Source: Vermamoeba vermiformis
Taxonomy: Eukaryota; Tubulinea; Echinamoebida
DNA: 64,000 nucleotides
Assembly: GCA_045837725.1 (NCBI GenBank)
Contig: JBEWZL010000301.1
Span: 28,594 to 92,593, forward strand
Direction of reading: 5' to 3'
Part shown: one piece after another, positions 14,814 to 28,208 of the stretch
Numbering within the stretch: position 1 is the stretch's first letter
How the letters are laid out: the number at the start of each line of letters is the position of its first letter
Notes under the pieces: model-generated
Told to the model about the DNA's origin: nothing
Databases searched by the model: none
What the model saw: the letters and a program-made list of their open reading frames with translations, nothing else
Made by a program: the position numbers and the translations under genes

Positions 14814-16693
14814 ATGGAACGATATGATCCGCTAATACGCGATCTTCTTATTGAGTATCGTGAGATGAGGCCGCTACCAGGTCTGATCCCGAAATACAAA
14901 GCATACAAAGATGTAAATAGCGAACCAATAGATTGGAGTGATATAGAAGTACAAGAGCGCGTGTATAAAGAGGTAATTAGATTCTCTGAACAATTGATCT
15001 TACGTTGATCGTGTCAGATCTCCGATACTTATTTTTCAGAAAAAAATATATTTATTTGATAGCTATAGATAAATACGTGGGAGTATAATTTTAATTTATA
15101 TTTAATTTACTAAATTGTTGGAAGTGAAATTAAGAATTTTTGCAATATTTTACTTGCGTATTTTACGTACGAAAAGCAATGAGGATTATATTAATATTTT
15201 TATATCATACAAATAGTGCATACATCAAATAGCTCAAAATTTAATTTTGACAGGTGATCTCGCATTCACTTTGCAAAGATTTCCCGCCCTCACGTTCATA
15301 CACCGCAAAATTCATTAAAGCTTATTTAGACCAGGCCGATGCTCAACGGAAAGTAGGTTCAATTTATTAAACAGTCAATTAAGGCAATACCATAATATTT
15401 CATTTTGAATAGGAAATTTACGAGGAATTATTTTCGCTGTACATGGATCTGACAAAGTAAGTAGATATATTTAATATACATCATGCTTATTAGTGTTATT
15501 ATAGAGAACCTGAAACGCCTAATCAAGCGTGTCATCGCGCTTATTATGTTAATAATACGTGGGATCCAAACCGAGAGTCAAAAATAGGCGTGACGATTCG
15601 ATTAACACAAAATTGGAATTCAGTGGGCATGACTACATGGCCGGGTATATATATTAATATACAACATTGTTATTCGTCTGTATGTAAGCAGAACGGATCT
15701 GACGCATTTTGTAACTACAGCCGGATTTTACTTGGCTGAAGTAATTGCAGCCAATCGAAGTAAGTATTTGCCATATTTGGTTACAATTATACTATTGTCG
15801 ACTAGTTTTTGAGTATATTCGTTGTAGATCTCTTCGATGGAAAAGTTGTATTGGAACTAGGTGCTGGCGTCGGAATAACAGGTAATATTACTATGGATTG
15901 TAAAATATATAGTTATATAATTGTAATCAAATAGGAATATTGCTGAAATGGATTACGCAAACGAGATCCATAATTTTGACGGACTACACGAGAGAAATTT
16001 TGAACAACATGTATTATAATATGCAGATAAGTACGTGTATGATAAACACCGATATATTTATCACCAATTGAAATTTAAATTCATTGCTAGATAACGTTGA
16101 TGCGAGCGAATTAAGTCAAGCCAGATCCGAAGATTTTTCTAACGGACGATTGTTCGTGGATGAATTTGATTGGAGTACTTTTGAAATGACTCAATTACCA
16201 GTACCCGTCGATGTCATTATTGCTGCGGATGTCGTAAGTCATGTCTAAGCTAAGGGCTGGCTGTTGTAATGTACTCTTCGACTCAACGATGTCTTGTTAG
16301 GTGTACGATGAAGATTTAACGGTCAGTCTAGTCGCCACACTTAAGAAATTATTGCAATCTAAAGATAATAACGGCAAGGTACGGTATTGCGTATTTATCT
16401 TTCGAATATTTCTTTATTTAGAAATTAGATCTTTTTTGGATCTATCGAACAACGATAGAACAATATCATATAAGTGTATTATTTAATTAAATTATTATTA
16501 GAATCCGTATGCGTTAATTGCACAAACTCCGCGAAGACCACAATCAAAGGAACATTTCATCAAGTCACTCGAGGAGTCGCAACTTGATTGGCAAGACGTT
16601 ACAAAAGCGACAAATAAGTTGAATTTATTCGATTTTGATTACACCAATAACAGTGAAGTTACTTTGTTGAAAGTTACTGCGAAAAATTCATAA
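14814..16693 (+). CDS. EEF2KMT: EEF2KMT/FAM86-type lysine methyltransferase
   Basis: Seven-beta-strand AdoMet methyltransferase of the METTL21 group, spread over about ten small exons. The N-terminal region (PPSRSYTAKFIKAYLDQ... YEELFSLYMDL) matches the helical region typical of FAM86, which methylates elongation factor 2 near its diphthamide site. Motif I is VVLELGAGVGITG, the acidic loop is ILTDY, and the group signature AADVVYDEDL is split across an intron. The stop is at 16691-16693. Exon joins are supported by phase at each step (for example WPG/AGFYLAEVIAANRN). An alternative is another METTL21 member. Proteins with this N-terminal region are generally EEF2KMT. Confidence 0.78.
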
Positions 16694-16929
16694 AAATACT
16701 AAGTCAGAAGCTTTTGTTACCACGGTAGTGTCTTATTATTACGCGTGTATTGTTCTGCGCATTCAATTCTTGCTTTTCAATCAAAACGCGTTTAATGCTG
16801 TGCAATTACCAAATTAGGAAAGTCGCACGTGGAGGTGCGTAGAAACGAGGGTGAAAAATCCTTATCGTTGACAGAGAGAAAAATCCAATTGAATGGGCAC
16901 AAACAACTGATAGGCTTTTTTATATAAAA

Positions 16930-19900
16930 ATGTATCATTACAAGTACCTTTGGAATAAAGATCGGGTAATCCAAATAGCGTCGGCCAAGTCCCAAAGCGA
17001 GCTGATTGACCTACTTAAAGAGCACTTTACTATAGCCGAGCAAACGTCATCAGTCGTTGAAGCAATGCGGAAGGTAGTAAAAATTTAATTAATAATAAAT
17101 TCGAGTTTAATTCGGATAATTCAAATAATAATTTATATATTTATAGGCTTTAGAATTAGGTTATTTCGAGATAGGACAGAATTTAGCAACTTTGTTTCTC
17201 CATCTACAAAAATCATTCGGCAATCCATTTCCCATAGACTACAATACTGTGCTCGCCTCTCGAAATATATTTTCTTGGCCTTCTTTTATTCGTACGTATT
17301 TAGGATTTAACCGACGTTTAATTAATGAAGATCTCTAATCTGCATCCAGAATATTTTGCGCGCCACAGAGGATCATATTTTTATTCAGTCAATGCTGTGA
17401 TTCCTTATCTACTCGAATCCAATCAGCTAAAATTATCTGATGTGGCTGAACGCCCTATCACTGCGTTCTACGTGACTTTGCTACAAGTTAGAGATCCGGA
17501 TCAATATCCCGAAGCTATTTACAAAATTATGACCAAGGACAATTTAAGCCGATCAGATCGTATAAATATGTTATATTTAATGAAGACATACGCAACATTA
17601 TCGCTGCAGCCTTGTGGCCCAGAAAAAGTTGCAGCGCCGATCTATTGCATTTTATTGGCTAAGCAATACTTATTGCCATTTTTTACCGATTTGCCTGGAC
17701 TAGCACAATGTAAGTAACTATTCTAACATTTTAATGAGCAGGAACGATCTTTCAAAAATAGTCGTCGGATCCAAATCCGATTCATTTGGGATTGAAGCAA
17801 ATCGTTATTAATTTTCCAATAATAATAGTAATTGTTTTTGTTAGTATTTTGTTAATCGCATTTTAATAGGTCGTGGACCTGCAGGAGAAAGTTATTTAGA
17901 GTTAATATTGCAACGTCATCCGTATTTTTCCTACTTGAAACCATTCACCAAAGACGAATTGAAATCCATGCTCGGCGAGATGTAAAAACAATAGGATATT
18001 GATAATATATATATATATACTGATGTAAACATTAGGCCAAACGTTGTGAACAAATTGATACGATTTCGAGAGTGTTATCTTAGCAACGGTAATATTAACA
18101 AATATACGATATATCGGTTCATAGTATTAAATATATTTTTTCTGTAGCATTTGTGGCAGCATTGAAAGAATTGCTAGAAGAAGGAAAATTGAATAATAGC
18201 GATGTACAGGCATTTGCGGATTTATTCGATTTAACTCTCGGAGCGAGATTTGTTTATCGGTACAGCGGAAAATTAGAATATACAAGCATTATAAATGAGT
18301 ACGAAGAAGTACGGCAAAGTAAGTCATTGAATTATTACGAAAAAATTAATTTGGAATATCTTTATTGGATTATAATAAGCCATAATAATAAGACTATTGA
18401 ATATAATTTCTGACTGATGTGTAATGTAGGCTATTATCGATCGAAAGAAAAGCTGGATTGTATTGGCGAAACATCATTTCCGTTCGAAGAATTGCCTTTG
18501 GAAATCATCAAGTTAATTTGCGAAGAATTGAATTCGCAGGACTTTTTCGGGTTATTTGCAGCGTCGAAGTATTTGCAGAAGTGTCTTGGCAGAATTGACG
18601 ACAGATTTTATCAGCAAATGATGCAAAAACGGTTCATGAACGCGTTTTGCTCGTTAAATACGTCTGCAAATAAGGTTAACTGGAGACATCAATTCGGCGT
18701 TCATTCAAGGTACATAATTATATTATTTACTATGTAGCTAATTCTTGCTTTACTATTAATGTTTTTTTTCGACGGATCTGCTTAGATTGTAATTTGGTCT
18801 AATTTTTTGCTAGGAGGGCATATCGTTGGAACACTTGCTCAGAGCCGAAACAAATCGTCCTAAAGCCGGAATTCAGAACAGAAAATTTTGACAGGGCCAT
18901 TTCATTCGATGAAAATTGGTTGTTAATTCGAATTGGGTACTGCGCAACAGGTCTATGGAACACTCACGATCAGAAAATGTATACGAAAAGGCATGCATTA
19001 CTTGCGGGAGATGTCAGCTATGGCGTTTTGGAATCGCCCGAAATTCAATTCCCGACGGTAGTTGCGCTGGGCTACAGGTGCTCAAAAGTTATTCGATACA
19101 AGGACGATGAAGTTGCAATAACGCAGCTTAAAAAAGAATGGAGCAGTTATTATGTAGCTGCTATATCTAGCAACAGATTTATAACCGGGTTTGGTATGTG
19201 TTTGGTAGTTAATTTTAATACGTATTTTATTCTCGATTTCAGTTATAGTGCCCAACCAATTTTTTTCTATTAGCTTTTAGTAACGTAATATTACGCATTG
19301 TAATGTTAGGACAGTTAAATTAGGAAAAAAATTGCGAAAATTCGTTTAAAATTTTCATTTTCAAAGTAAACGAGGTACAACGGCGCAAATGTTTATATTT
19401 TAATTAATTAATTAGAGCCAGAAGTATACGACGTCGAATCCGATCAAGTTGTACTAAAAGCGGACAAACTTAAGAAAGTCGTATGTGCAGCTCACAACAA
19501 ATCGAATCAACTGACCATTTTGGCGACACCTATTGATGATTATGATCAACAATCTAATAGCAGAACTGACAATATATACGTGGTCGATAAGAACTTTCAA
19601 ATAACACATGCGCTCAAAACTAAACAGACTGGTACTCATGGAAGGATCACTTGGCTTGATGAAACGATGTTTTTATTGCAAGAATACGATTCATACAAAA
19701 TTTGCGATCTCAGAATGTCCCGAGATTTCGTTCATGAAAACAGCGGCAATGGAAATTTCAGTTACAAACCGATTTTTGTCACTCCGAGCAAATATTTGCA
19801 GTATTGGAATACTGGAAGTACTACGGGCTACAATATTATGATGACAAATCAACTTAAAAAATTAGGCTGTGTTTGGAACTTAAATGATGGGACATGGAGC

Positions 19901-20008
19901 AATGTTATTGTGCTGCCTGATAATTGGAAAGGACAGCCGATCTGCAACTCGAGATACGCTGCTTCCGTGAATACTTCGGAGATATGCTTGCTAGATTTTG
20001 GCGCGTAA
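16930..20008 (+). CDS. Large F-box protein of unknown specificity
   Basis: Nine exons (16930-17073, 17147-17291, 17350-17709, 17870-17981, 18036-18088, 18148-18318, 18430-18709, 18814-19193, 19416-20008) join in frame to 745 residues. An F-box lies at about residues 342-390 (FEELPLEIIKLICEELNSQD... FAASKYLQKCL). Before it are about 330 helical residues that look repeat-like but match nothing I know. After it are about 330 beta-rich residues with WD/Kelch-like strand spacing but no clear repeat signature. It is likely an SCF ubiquitin-ligase substrate adaptor. Having the F-box in the middle is less usual than at the N-terminus. Two adjacent genes misjoined is possible but less likely, since every intron phase agrees. 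Confidence 0.68.
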
Positions 20009-20147
20009 TTGCAAACAAATCCATCAACGCAAATAAACCTCAAAATAAAGCTTTAGGTTTGTTTACTATTGATCCGATTCGTTGATTTAACACGACGCAA
20101 CAGATCCGAGGTGGTTAAGTTTAATTTTTATTATTATGGCCACAAGA

Positions 20148-21918
20148 TCAGTTTCCCCAATCTGAACGATATTCAAAGCTCGATGCGTACGGATCGCCGA
20201 TAAAAGTGCATCGGAAAGGTAATTTATGCTTAGCATCCTTATTGTATCGGCCCATATACTGTAATTCAATCAATTGTGTTAATTTTGCAACCGCGTCAAG
20301 CATATTGGTTGGAAGTTCGTTCAGGGTAAGGTTAGCCAGATTCGGAAGCCGTTGTAACTCTAAGACGAACTCTAAACCGAACAATAAGATTTTTTATACC
20401 AATAATTATTATCTTTATATTATTACCTGTTGATATTTTGCCGAAGATGGTCAGAAAAGTCAGCTTTGTGAGACGCGAGATCCAACGGCGCCAGAAAATT
20501 GGATTATAACTCTCGGTCGGATGGTGGGACAGTTGAAGCTGTGTTAAGTTATTCAAATAGCATATCTCCTTGATATTTTCCTCACTTAAAGCAAACGACG
20601 AGGTCAAAAGTTCGTCTAAGTTCGGAGGTAAATTTGACATCCGGAATGCTTTGTTTGGATGCAGCTCCAATCCTGTTAACTTTTTGAACCCTGAAAAATC
20701 AGCCTCTTTAATTTCCAATCCAATTATTAGATTTGATAGGTTCGTTAAGCGCGTCAAACGTCCTAGGACTAGATCGTCATTTTGTTGCCAGCAGCTGATT
20801 TTCAACGCTGTTAAGTTTGATAATTGTCCTATTAATGGAATCGCCGTTGATAAATCTTGTTCAAAGCTTGGATAAAGGCAGAAATTTGCTAATTTTGGTA
20901 AGTTTTGAAGTGCTGTCAGATCCACAGTAAAGCCGCAGCATTCCAGTGTCTCCAAATTACGCAAATTTTCCATATTTGGGAATGAACCGTGATGGTTTAC
21001 ACAGAATGAGGTCAGTTGAGGTAGCGTCATTGCTGATGAAAATGTTTCTGCATCTTGTGCGTCACTTTGACGGATCTCCAAATGCTTCAATTGCGTTAAT
21101 AGCCCCAAGCCAACCACTAAAATGACAAATATCGTTAATATACTACCTTTGAATTTTTTTTAAGGCTGGTTGAAATTAAATCCGCGGATAGAAACTGATC
21201 TTTTAGTACGTACTCTTTCGACTAGCCTTGATACTTAAGGATGATAAACGCGTATGAGCGCGGAAATATTGATCGACATTGAGGACCTCGTCAGTATCCT
21301 CAGCTGGATCTGTGTTCTGCACCCATGATAAACGGTGAAGCTGGGTTAATGAAGATACCAACCCAAATATTGTAGTATGTACGTATTGGTATTCGGGATC
21401 CAATTCATCGTATTCAGGAATATAAATATCGATGCTAAAGTTCTGCAGATTCGTTGCAAGTTTTAGGGAGGAAATGTTTTGCGTCAGATCGCGGATATTC
21501 TCGCTTTCTTTTAGCACCACCTCTTTTGGTACTTGGTATTCATATGGAGAATAATAGAATCCCAATGAACGGAGTTGTGACAGATCTCGTGACAAGATGA
21601 ACAAAAGTGACTTGACGGGCCAAGTTCCCTCGGTATCAGTCGTCACGTCTTGCACAAAATTCCAAGTAATATCGGTCATATTTTTTGTGGTAGCACCGAA
21701 TCTAACCAATAGTAAAACGTTAGCAATGTAATTAATGACACTAAAACAAAAATTAATTCTTATTCGCCAAGGGCTAAAATTATACGATTATAAAGATATG
21801 AATAAATATAATATGCGCAAAATATTGAATTTAATTACCTAACAATTTCAGGCAGAGTTAAATACCGCCAAATAGATCGCAAAACGTCTACAGGCAGATC
21901 TAGCAGTGCGCAACTCAT
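20148..21918 (-). CDS. F-box/leucine-rich-repeat protein
   Basis: Four exons on the minus strand: a first exon from 21918 with an F-box-like start (MSCALLDLPVDVLRSIWRYL), then about 21705-21225, 21117-20432 and about 20367-20148. Residues after the F-box form irregular leucine-rich repeats (LTQLKHLEIR, LPQLTSFCVN, LRNLETLECC, LPKLANFCLY, LSNLTALKIS, LTNLSNLIIG, LTGLELH, LNNLTQLQLS). Such proteins are SCF adaptors whose LRR binds the target. It is convergent with the F-box gene ending at 20008, only 139 bases away. The two do not share sequence outside the F-box, so they are not a recent duplication. Confidence 0.82.
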
Positions 21919-22710
21919 TTTCCGTAAAAATATAATGTGGTAACAGAATCAAGTGCTAACCATTGAGGTATGTAAATGAAAATAACTTCAAGAAACTGTG
22001 ATCGTTTGCGGTCCCGTCCTGTTGTGGACCCCTGTTGTTGAAAACACGTTTTTTTTTTAAATTCTGATAATACCACATAACACCTATCATTATAATGCTT
22101 GCAGAGGTTATTAACCGAGATTGGTCGAATTATCAGCCCAACACAAGTTGATCCTGTGTGGTGCTGATGGGTTTACAACTGGTATCAATATCGATGCGAT
22201 TATAATTGCACTAATTAATTACCAATAATTTATTCATTGTTACCAATAATTTGAAGATCTGCGAGACTTTTGGATTAAAAAATATTCCATCAGATAATTT
22301 CTTCAGGGCAATAGCGAGCCGAAGCGAGGAAAAAATAAGAGGATTGAAGGTAAAATAATTATTAGATATTAGCAAAATTCTAATCCTTGGTACTAGTTGT
22401 ACAAGCTAAATCTAAATCTGGATTGAATCTGTGTACGTCAAAACTAGAATATTTTTTTTCTTTAGAAGACATAGCTAGGCAAGCTGGCCACGCAAGCACA
22501 TCTAATTTGTAATTGCATTTAGACCTTTTTTCGCTTTATGGCGAGCTTGTGGTTCGTTCTTGCATTCAAAATGGCACATTACATTGATACATCACAAGTA
22601 GTACAGTTGTTTGTGGATGCACGTGTATGTACACGTGACGTTTATACTTATTAAGTTAAATTCGAGATTTTATTTAGAGACAGTCTTTAGTCTTTTTCGA
22701 ACGAATCACA
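21919..22710. other. Intergenic region
   Basis: About 790 bases between divergent starts (F-box/LRR gene minus, secreted protein gene plus). It is AT-rich with a homopolymer T run near 22050. I see no ORF, RNA gene or transposon end; it probably holds two promoters. Confidence 0.4.
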
Positions 22711-24416
22711 ATGCAACGCTTTGTTTTAAGTTTGCTTGTACTATTAGTGGCGAAAACCTTCGCTATTCCTAACAAATGCATCCCCTTCACTAAGGATGCT
22801 ACGTCTACGAGTAGCCCAGACGGATTTCCGATCACCTTCTTCTTTGGCATTCCAGACGACCAGAAAAACACAGGCGTAGGTGCATACAAAATAACTAGCT
22901 TTTTTCTTAATTTAAATTCGTATTAGGAGACAGTTTACGGGGTGCCTCTAACGTTTGGTTCGGGGGTCACTTGCTGCGGAAATAGCAAGTGGAACACCGA
23001 CCTTTATCTAGACCCGGACCTTTATATGGAAGATACATACTACGATTATTTTTTGTCTTTGGAGATCAACAGTACGTAACGAGTGGATTTGACGAAAAAA
23101 ACCTAATTTTTTTATATAGGCGCCCCTCTAATGGGTGGAAAAAACTTCACGACGTATGCTCTAGACTACGTTCGCACTGCAAGTTTTACCTGCTCGAACA
23201 ATAACCAAACTATCACGTGGGGTCCTGCGTATCCAGACTTCCGATCCGAGGATGTTGGCAACACTCGAGCTCAGTTCCCTCATCTTGAAACCTACGTGCA
23301 AATTAGCGCTCCTAATAGTAAGTATAAATAAACAAAGATTTCGGTTCTGAAATTTATTTTTTTAGCTACGAGCTACATCCGCTACATTGCCTTCATTACC
23401 AACAAGAGCGCCAAAGAAGAGCGATTGAACCTTAACGCTGCTAATAGGCAGAACTATGGGGTCATAGATTATCCTCCTTTCAACGATGGTCGTTACGTTG
23501 CTTCGTACGTACAAACATATTTCCAAGTTTGGTAATGCTAAATCCGCTTTTAATGCGCTAGTTATCCGTGGCTTGACTCAGACCCTGGTGAAAACCCTGA
23601 TATTAAAGCTAATTTCGCGGGTTCACTTACTTCCATTCACGCTCGTGGTATGTTCTAGAAGTAGCCACCAACCAGATCTGCTAATAAATCTTAATAGGAC
23701 CCAACGCGCGAGACAAACGATTTGAAACTTTCACCGATGACTTGTGCACTAGATCTGGACTCTTTTATGCCGGTGAGATTGCTGCAGGAGAAACCAAAGC
23801 GGTCATGATGGTATACTCGTTTTCGAAAAATAAGACTGCCATGCTTGAACGAGCGGCGTGGGTCGACTACGAGCCAGCAGAACTGTTCCACGGATTGACA
23901 GCCGATCAACTTGCTCAAATTGCGAACTGGGGTGCATGTCAAGCAGTGTTGGGTCCTGATGTGCAAGTCACCGTCACTCCTCCTCCATCGTGCTCCAATG
24001 GCCTCACATCAGATTTCACTGTCCAAGTCACCACGACTAGAAGTACGTACTCATATTGTTATCGTTGCTCGCACTCGTCTGATCGTTACTAATTGACATT
24101 TTCAGACGACTTAGCTGATGGGTTCCAACATCGTGTTGTCCTCACGCAAGCAGGCAATGACATCGAAATCGTTCCTGTACAATCAGAGGCGACACTCGCA
24201 GTGCTGAACGACTTTGGTCAAGTCAAACATCAGTTGTGGTACAAAGGCTGTCTGGTCACAGAGACACCGTTCACTGCGTGTGTCAAGACTGCTCCTTCGC
24301 CTCAAGCCACACCTGTCACTCAAACTCCCACAGGCAAAACTAGCACCAGTACGTTAGTCCAAGCGAGCACTTCGCTATTTGCATTGTCCGTTCTTCTTCT
24401 CCAAACATCAACAACA
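22711..24416 (+). CDS. Secreted protein of unknown family, copy 1 (no stop before copy 2)
   Basis: Starts with a clear signal peptide (residues 1-18). About eight exons encode a roughly 430-residue extracellular protein with paired cysteines (GVTCCGN, ASFTCSN), several N-glycosylation sites, aromatic conserved blocks (WGPAYPD, HLETYVQISAPN, YPWLDSDPGE) and a Pro-rich patch (VTPPPSC). The C-terminus turns Ser/Thr/Pro-rich and then hydrophobic (LFALSVLLL), like a GPI-anchor signal or stalk. No stop codon follows. The frame runs straight into the signal peptide of copy 2 at 24417. I do not recognise the family. A possible in-frame intron (24349-24450) would delete both hydrophobic stretches and yield a two-domain protein. 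Confidence 0.7.
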
Positions 24417-26141
24417 ATGCGCTTGTGCGTGTTTGTGACGGCCTTGTTAGTCTCGAACGCAGTCGCTACTCCAAATGTCTGCTACTCGTTCACTAAAGAC
24501 ATGACCACCAACGAATTCAACGCTGCTTACCCCGTTGAATTTTATTTCGGAGAAAATGACAATCCCGCAAACAACGGCGTACGTATTAGACAAATCAAAC
24601 TTGATCGCCTAATATTTTTACTTATCATAATAATAATACAGGAGCCTTTATACTATGTCCCTATGTACTGGGACTGGTACCTGAATGTTGGTACTTGGAA
24701 TTCGCATTTTTATTTCGTCGTGGAAGAAGTTATGCGTGCATTCTTTGACTCCCTCTCCCCAGTCATGATCAATTGTACGTAAAGCAATGCTATTAGTCAT
24801 ATTCATAGGTACTATATTAATCGCTATTTAGCTGTTCCTGTCAACGGTGGTTTCAATTGGACAACAGATCCGGCAACTTATGTTCGAACCGCAAATTTTG
24901 AATGTTCGAATAACAATCAGACGTTCATGTGGGGCCCTGCTTATCCTGATATGAGATTAGCTGATAACAAAATTCGTTCTCAATATCAACATCTTGAGAC
25001 GTACATTCAAGTCAGTGCGCCACAAAGTACGTATTTTTAAAATACTGGTGAAAATCCATAATTTTGAAATTTCCTTATTAGGTTTGTTTTTATTTATTGT
25101 AATAGTACGGCTCAACAGTTACGAAGCTCGCGAGCTTAACTAAACTTTTTTGTTAGGTTCAAGTTACATTCGCTACGTAATTTTTGTTACCAACAAGAGC
25201 GATAAACCGGAGAAATTACGTGTCCAAGTGATGAATTATGCGAACAACGGCTTTGTGGACATATCGCCGCTAAACAAAGGCAGATACATTGCCAGGTACA
25301 GTCAGCTTAGTAATCTTATGACCTCTTAATCTTATTTATCGTTCAAGCTATCCTTGGTTGGACAGTGATCCAGGACAGAATCCAGCCGAAAAAGCAAATT
25401 ATGTGGGCGCAGTCATTACTTCCACTCACGCAAGAGGTAGATTTCATAAAGCGGACGATAATTATAAAAATAATTTATTTATTTATTTATTTTATTTTTT
25501 TTGTTTAAAGCTTCATTATTTATTTATTTTTGAAGGTCCTAACGCACGCAACACTGGCATGCAAATACGCACCGATAATACCTGCAACATGATTGGTGCG
25601 GGATCCAACGATTTGATCGCCGCAGGTGAAACAATGGCATTCATGATCGTCTATTCGTTTTCTCCGAACAAAACGCGCATGCTTGAACGAGCGGCGTGGG
25701 TCGATCAGCGAGCCAGCAGAACTGTTCCACGGATTGACAGCCGATCAACTCGCTCAAATCGTGAACTGGGGTGCATGTCAAGCAGTGTTGGGTCCTGATG
25801 TGCAAGTCACCGTCACTCCTCCTCCATCGTGCTCCAATGGCCTCACATCAGATTTCACTGTCCAAGTCACCACGACTAGAAGTACGTACTCATATTGTTA
25901 TCGTTGCTATTTATTCAGACTGTTATGTTACTCATTCCAACTCTTATTCTTTTTAGCTGACTTTACAGCTGCCTTCACGCATCGTGTGATCAACGGAGTC
26001 ATTCCGATCGAAGTCGTTGCTGCACAATCATCGGCGACGTTGAGTGTTGCAAATGATGCAGGACCAATGTTGCATCAGTTGTGGTACAATGGCTGCTTGA
26101 TCAAAGAGACCGCGTTCAATGCCTGTTCGACTGGTAATTAA
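24417..26141 (+). CDS. Secreted protein of unknown family, copy 2 (frame change inside)
   Basis: Tandem paralogue of the preceding gene with its own signal peptide (MRLCVFVTALLVSNAVA) and the same exon plan and blocks (CYSFTKDM, WGPAYPD, HLETYIQVSAP, YPWLDSDPGQ). Around 25700 it has one extra base relative to copy 1 (GTCGATCAGCGAG against GTCGACTACGAG), which shifts the frame. The downstream exon is open only in another frame and ends at TAA 26139-26141. The region 25679-25908, including the start of an intron, is almost identical to 23841-24069. Unless an unseen splice repairs it, the protein stops about 30 residues after the change, so this copy may be a decaying gene. Confidence 0.62.
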
Positions 26142-26227
26142 ACTTTTTTTTGGTTAGATCTGGCGAAATATCATAATATTTACATGAGTTTATTGTTAAA
26201 TATGATACATTAGTCTTATTAAATTGG

Positions 26228-27863
26228 TTATTTAAGACCTTTTTTCTCCGCTTGTTTCTGTTTAATTTCGTCGTTAAATAATTTGACCCACTCTTGCCGA
26301 TCCGCATCTTCATCCGTGCCTAATTCGTAAGTATAGCCATTGTGCTTAATATAGAACCCGTAGTGTCTAAATATAGCCATATTAGTAAAAGAATGGCAGA
26401 TAATTTTTCCTAATTTGAATATTTTTCGTTAACGAGAGTCATAGTTTTAAAAATATTTCCTGATTTAGGAATGAAATAAATTAATGCAATTATTACCTCG
26501 ATAATAATGACATTGTCGTTGATGCGACAGCATCGGCACTCAAATCAACGATGGCAAACGGAACCGAATCATTTTTGACCTTATAAATCCTTGCATAAAT
26601 TACAATATTAGATAATATTACTAAATAAGGAAATAATAGAGTTATTTTAAACATTTACCTTAATTTGCGTTGCCGCCAAACAGCCCACATGAGAAACCAA
26701 CTGCTTACTAACGCACCTTTTTCTTTTTCTTTGATCCAAATAGCTCCTTCCTATTCAAAAATACATATTTAAATATTTTCATACAGAATTATTATAATTT
26801 TTAAGGCCAGCAGAAAATTAAAACCGAGATCCGATCTCAAAATCGCTAGGTGATAATTCAAATTAGGCTAATTCAACTATAACCATAGTATGTATTATTA
26901 AATAATAATCGATCCTACTCGTAATTTGATTCGGAATATAATCAATTTGGATCTTGCTCCAGCACGTACCTTTAATATTTGCAATAATTCTTTTCTGTAA
27001 CGTTCTTTCCAACTCGGTCCTTTTTTAACATTATGTTGACTATGTTGGAATATCGATCCAAATAAGGAAGGATGTTCCGCTGATGGGTGCGCAGTCTCGT
27101 TTGAATTGTTTAGCTGATCTCCATTATTATTTTTTGATAATACTGTCATTTGCATCTCTTTGGGTTTTTTCGCGTCAGGATTATTGCCACGTGATATTTG
27201 TGGACTATAAGTAACGTTGTTGCCAAATTTAGCTTCGTACAATGGCCGCCAGATCCGGTCGTTTTCGGAAACGTAGTAGAAAAAATGAGAGACTTGCGCT
27301 ATACGTCCTAATATCTTCAAATCTACCCTCGATAATATGACGAGCCACAGATCCGGCATTTTGAAATATTTGTAGGCTTCTCTGACTCTAGTCGCTTCCT
27401 CGATCTGCATCCAGATTTAGTACGCTTAGTTGCATGCAGTGATTTACTTGTAAATTTAATAAATAAAATGAGGCTATTAATATCGTTCAAGAATCAAACA
27501 GTCGAAGTACCGATCGCAACGCAAAATTGAAATTTGAAATTAAAATAATAAGACTAATTATTACACAACATAAAAATTATTTTAAGTGATAGTTATATCG
27601 GATCATAAAAGGGATACCGCGAAATAAATAAATATAAAAAATAATTAAATGTAATTTTTTGAACTTACTTGCTGTTGCTTGGTTTGTGCAGCGGGATGTG
27701 CTATCATCGCTAATAATGCATCTTTAGGAAATTTTTGCATAACATCTTCGTGTACGTGAGCATAGAACTGATGCAAGTGTTCGAAGAGAGATACATCTCG
27801 TGACTTGCGCAGTGCATCAGCATCGGCTTGCGTTGTTTCGTTGTCTTGGTATATATCCTCCAT
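26228..27863 (-). CDS. F-box protein with C-terminal PH domain
   Basis: Six exons on the minus strand, starting at 27863 and stopping at 26228-26230. An N-terminal helical region precedes an F-box (MPDLWLVILSRVDLKILG... VSENDRIWRPLY). A low-complexity Asn/Ser-rich stretch follows. The last exons form a PH-like domain: KEGAIWIKEKEK, WFLMWAVWRQRKLRIYK, VPFAIVDLS, then the final helix ADRQEWVKLFNDE with the conserved Trp. PH domains often bind phosphoinositides, so this SCF adaptor could be recruited to a membrane. The PH call rests on the strand pattern and terminal Trp helix seen by eye. Confidence 0.72.
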
Positions 27864-28208
27864 AATGTACTAATTATGTAATTGCATGTTCACCAGATCG
27901 CTGACAAAATAAAAATGACCGGTCAGGTTGATCAGAAAACTTTCAGACCTACGTGAACTGATCAAAAACAAGGTACTTAGTAACTTGATCGTAATATTGA
28001 GTAGCCTCCTGGTGCACAAACGGAACAAGGGTCATTTGAAAGTAAAAGTCGAGTTTTCGGTCTAATTTCTTGCAAAACTGGGTTGATTTCATTTGCTTAT
28101 TTTTTTAACCACTTGTAGATAGATAGCAAACAACTGTTCTTTACTGTATATTTGTATATATTTATTCGTATTGATTGTACATAACAGAATCAATTTTATT
28201 TATTTGAA
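27864..28208. promoter_or_regulatory. Shared upstream region of divergent genes
   Basis: 345 bases between the start of the F-box/PH gene (minus) and the SMP-domain gene (plus). Probably two promoters back to back. No specific site recognised; AT-rich near 28130-28200. Confidence 0.35.
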
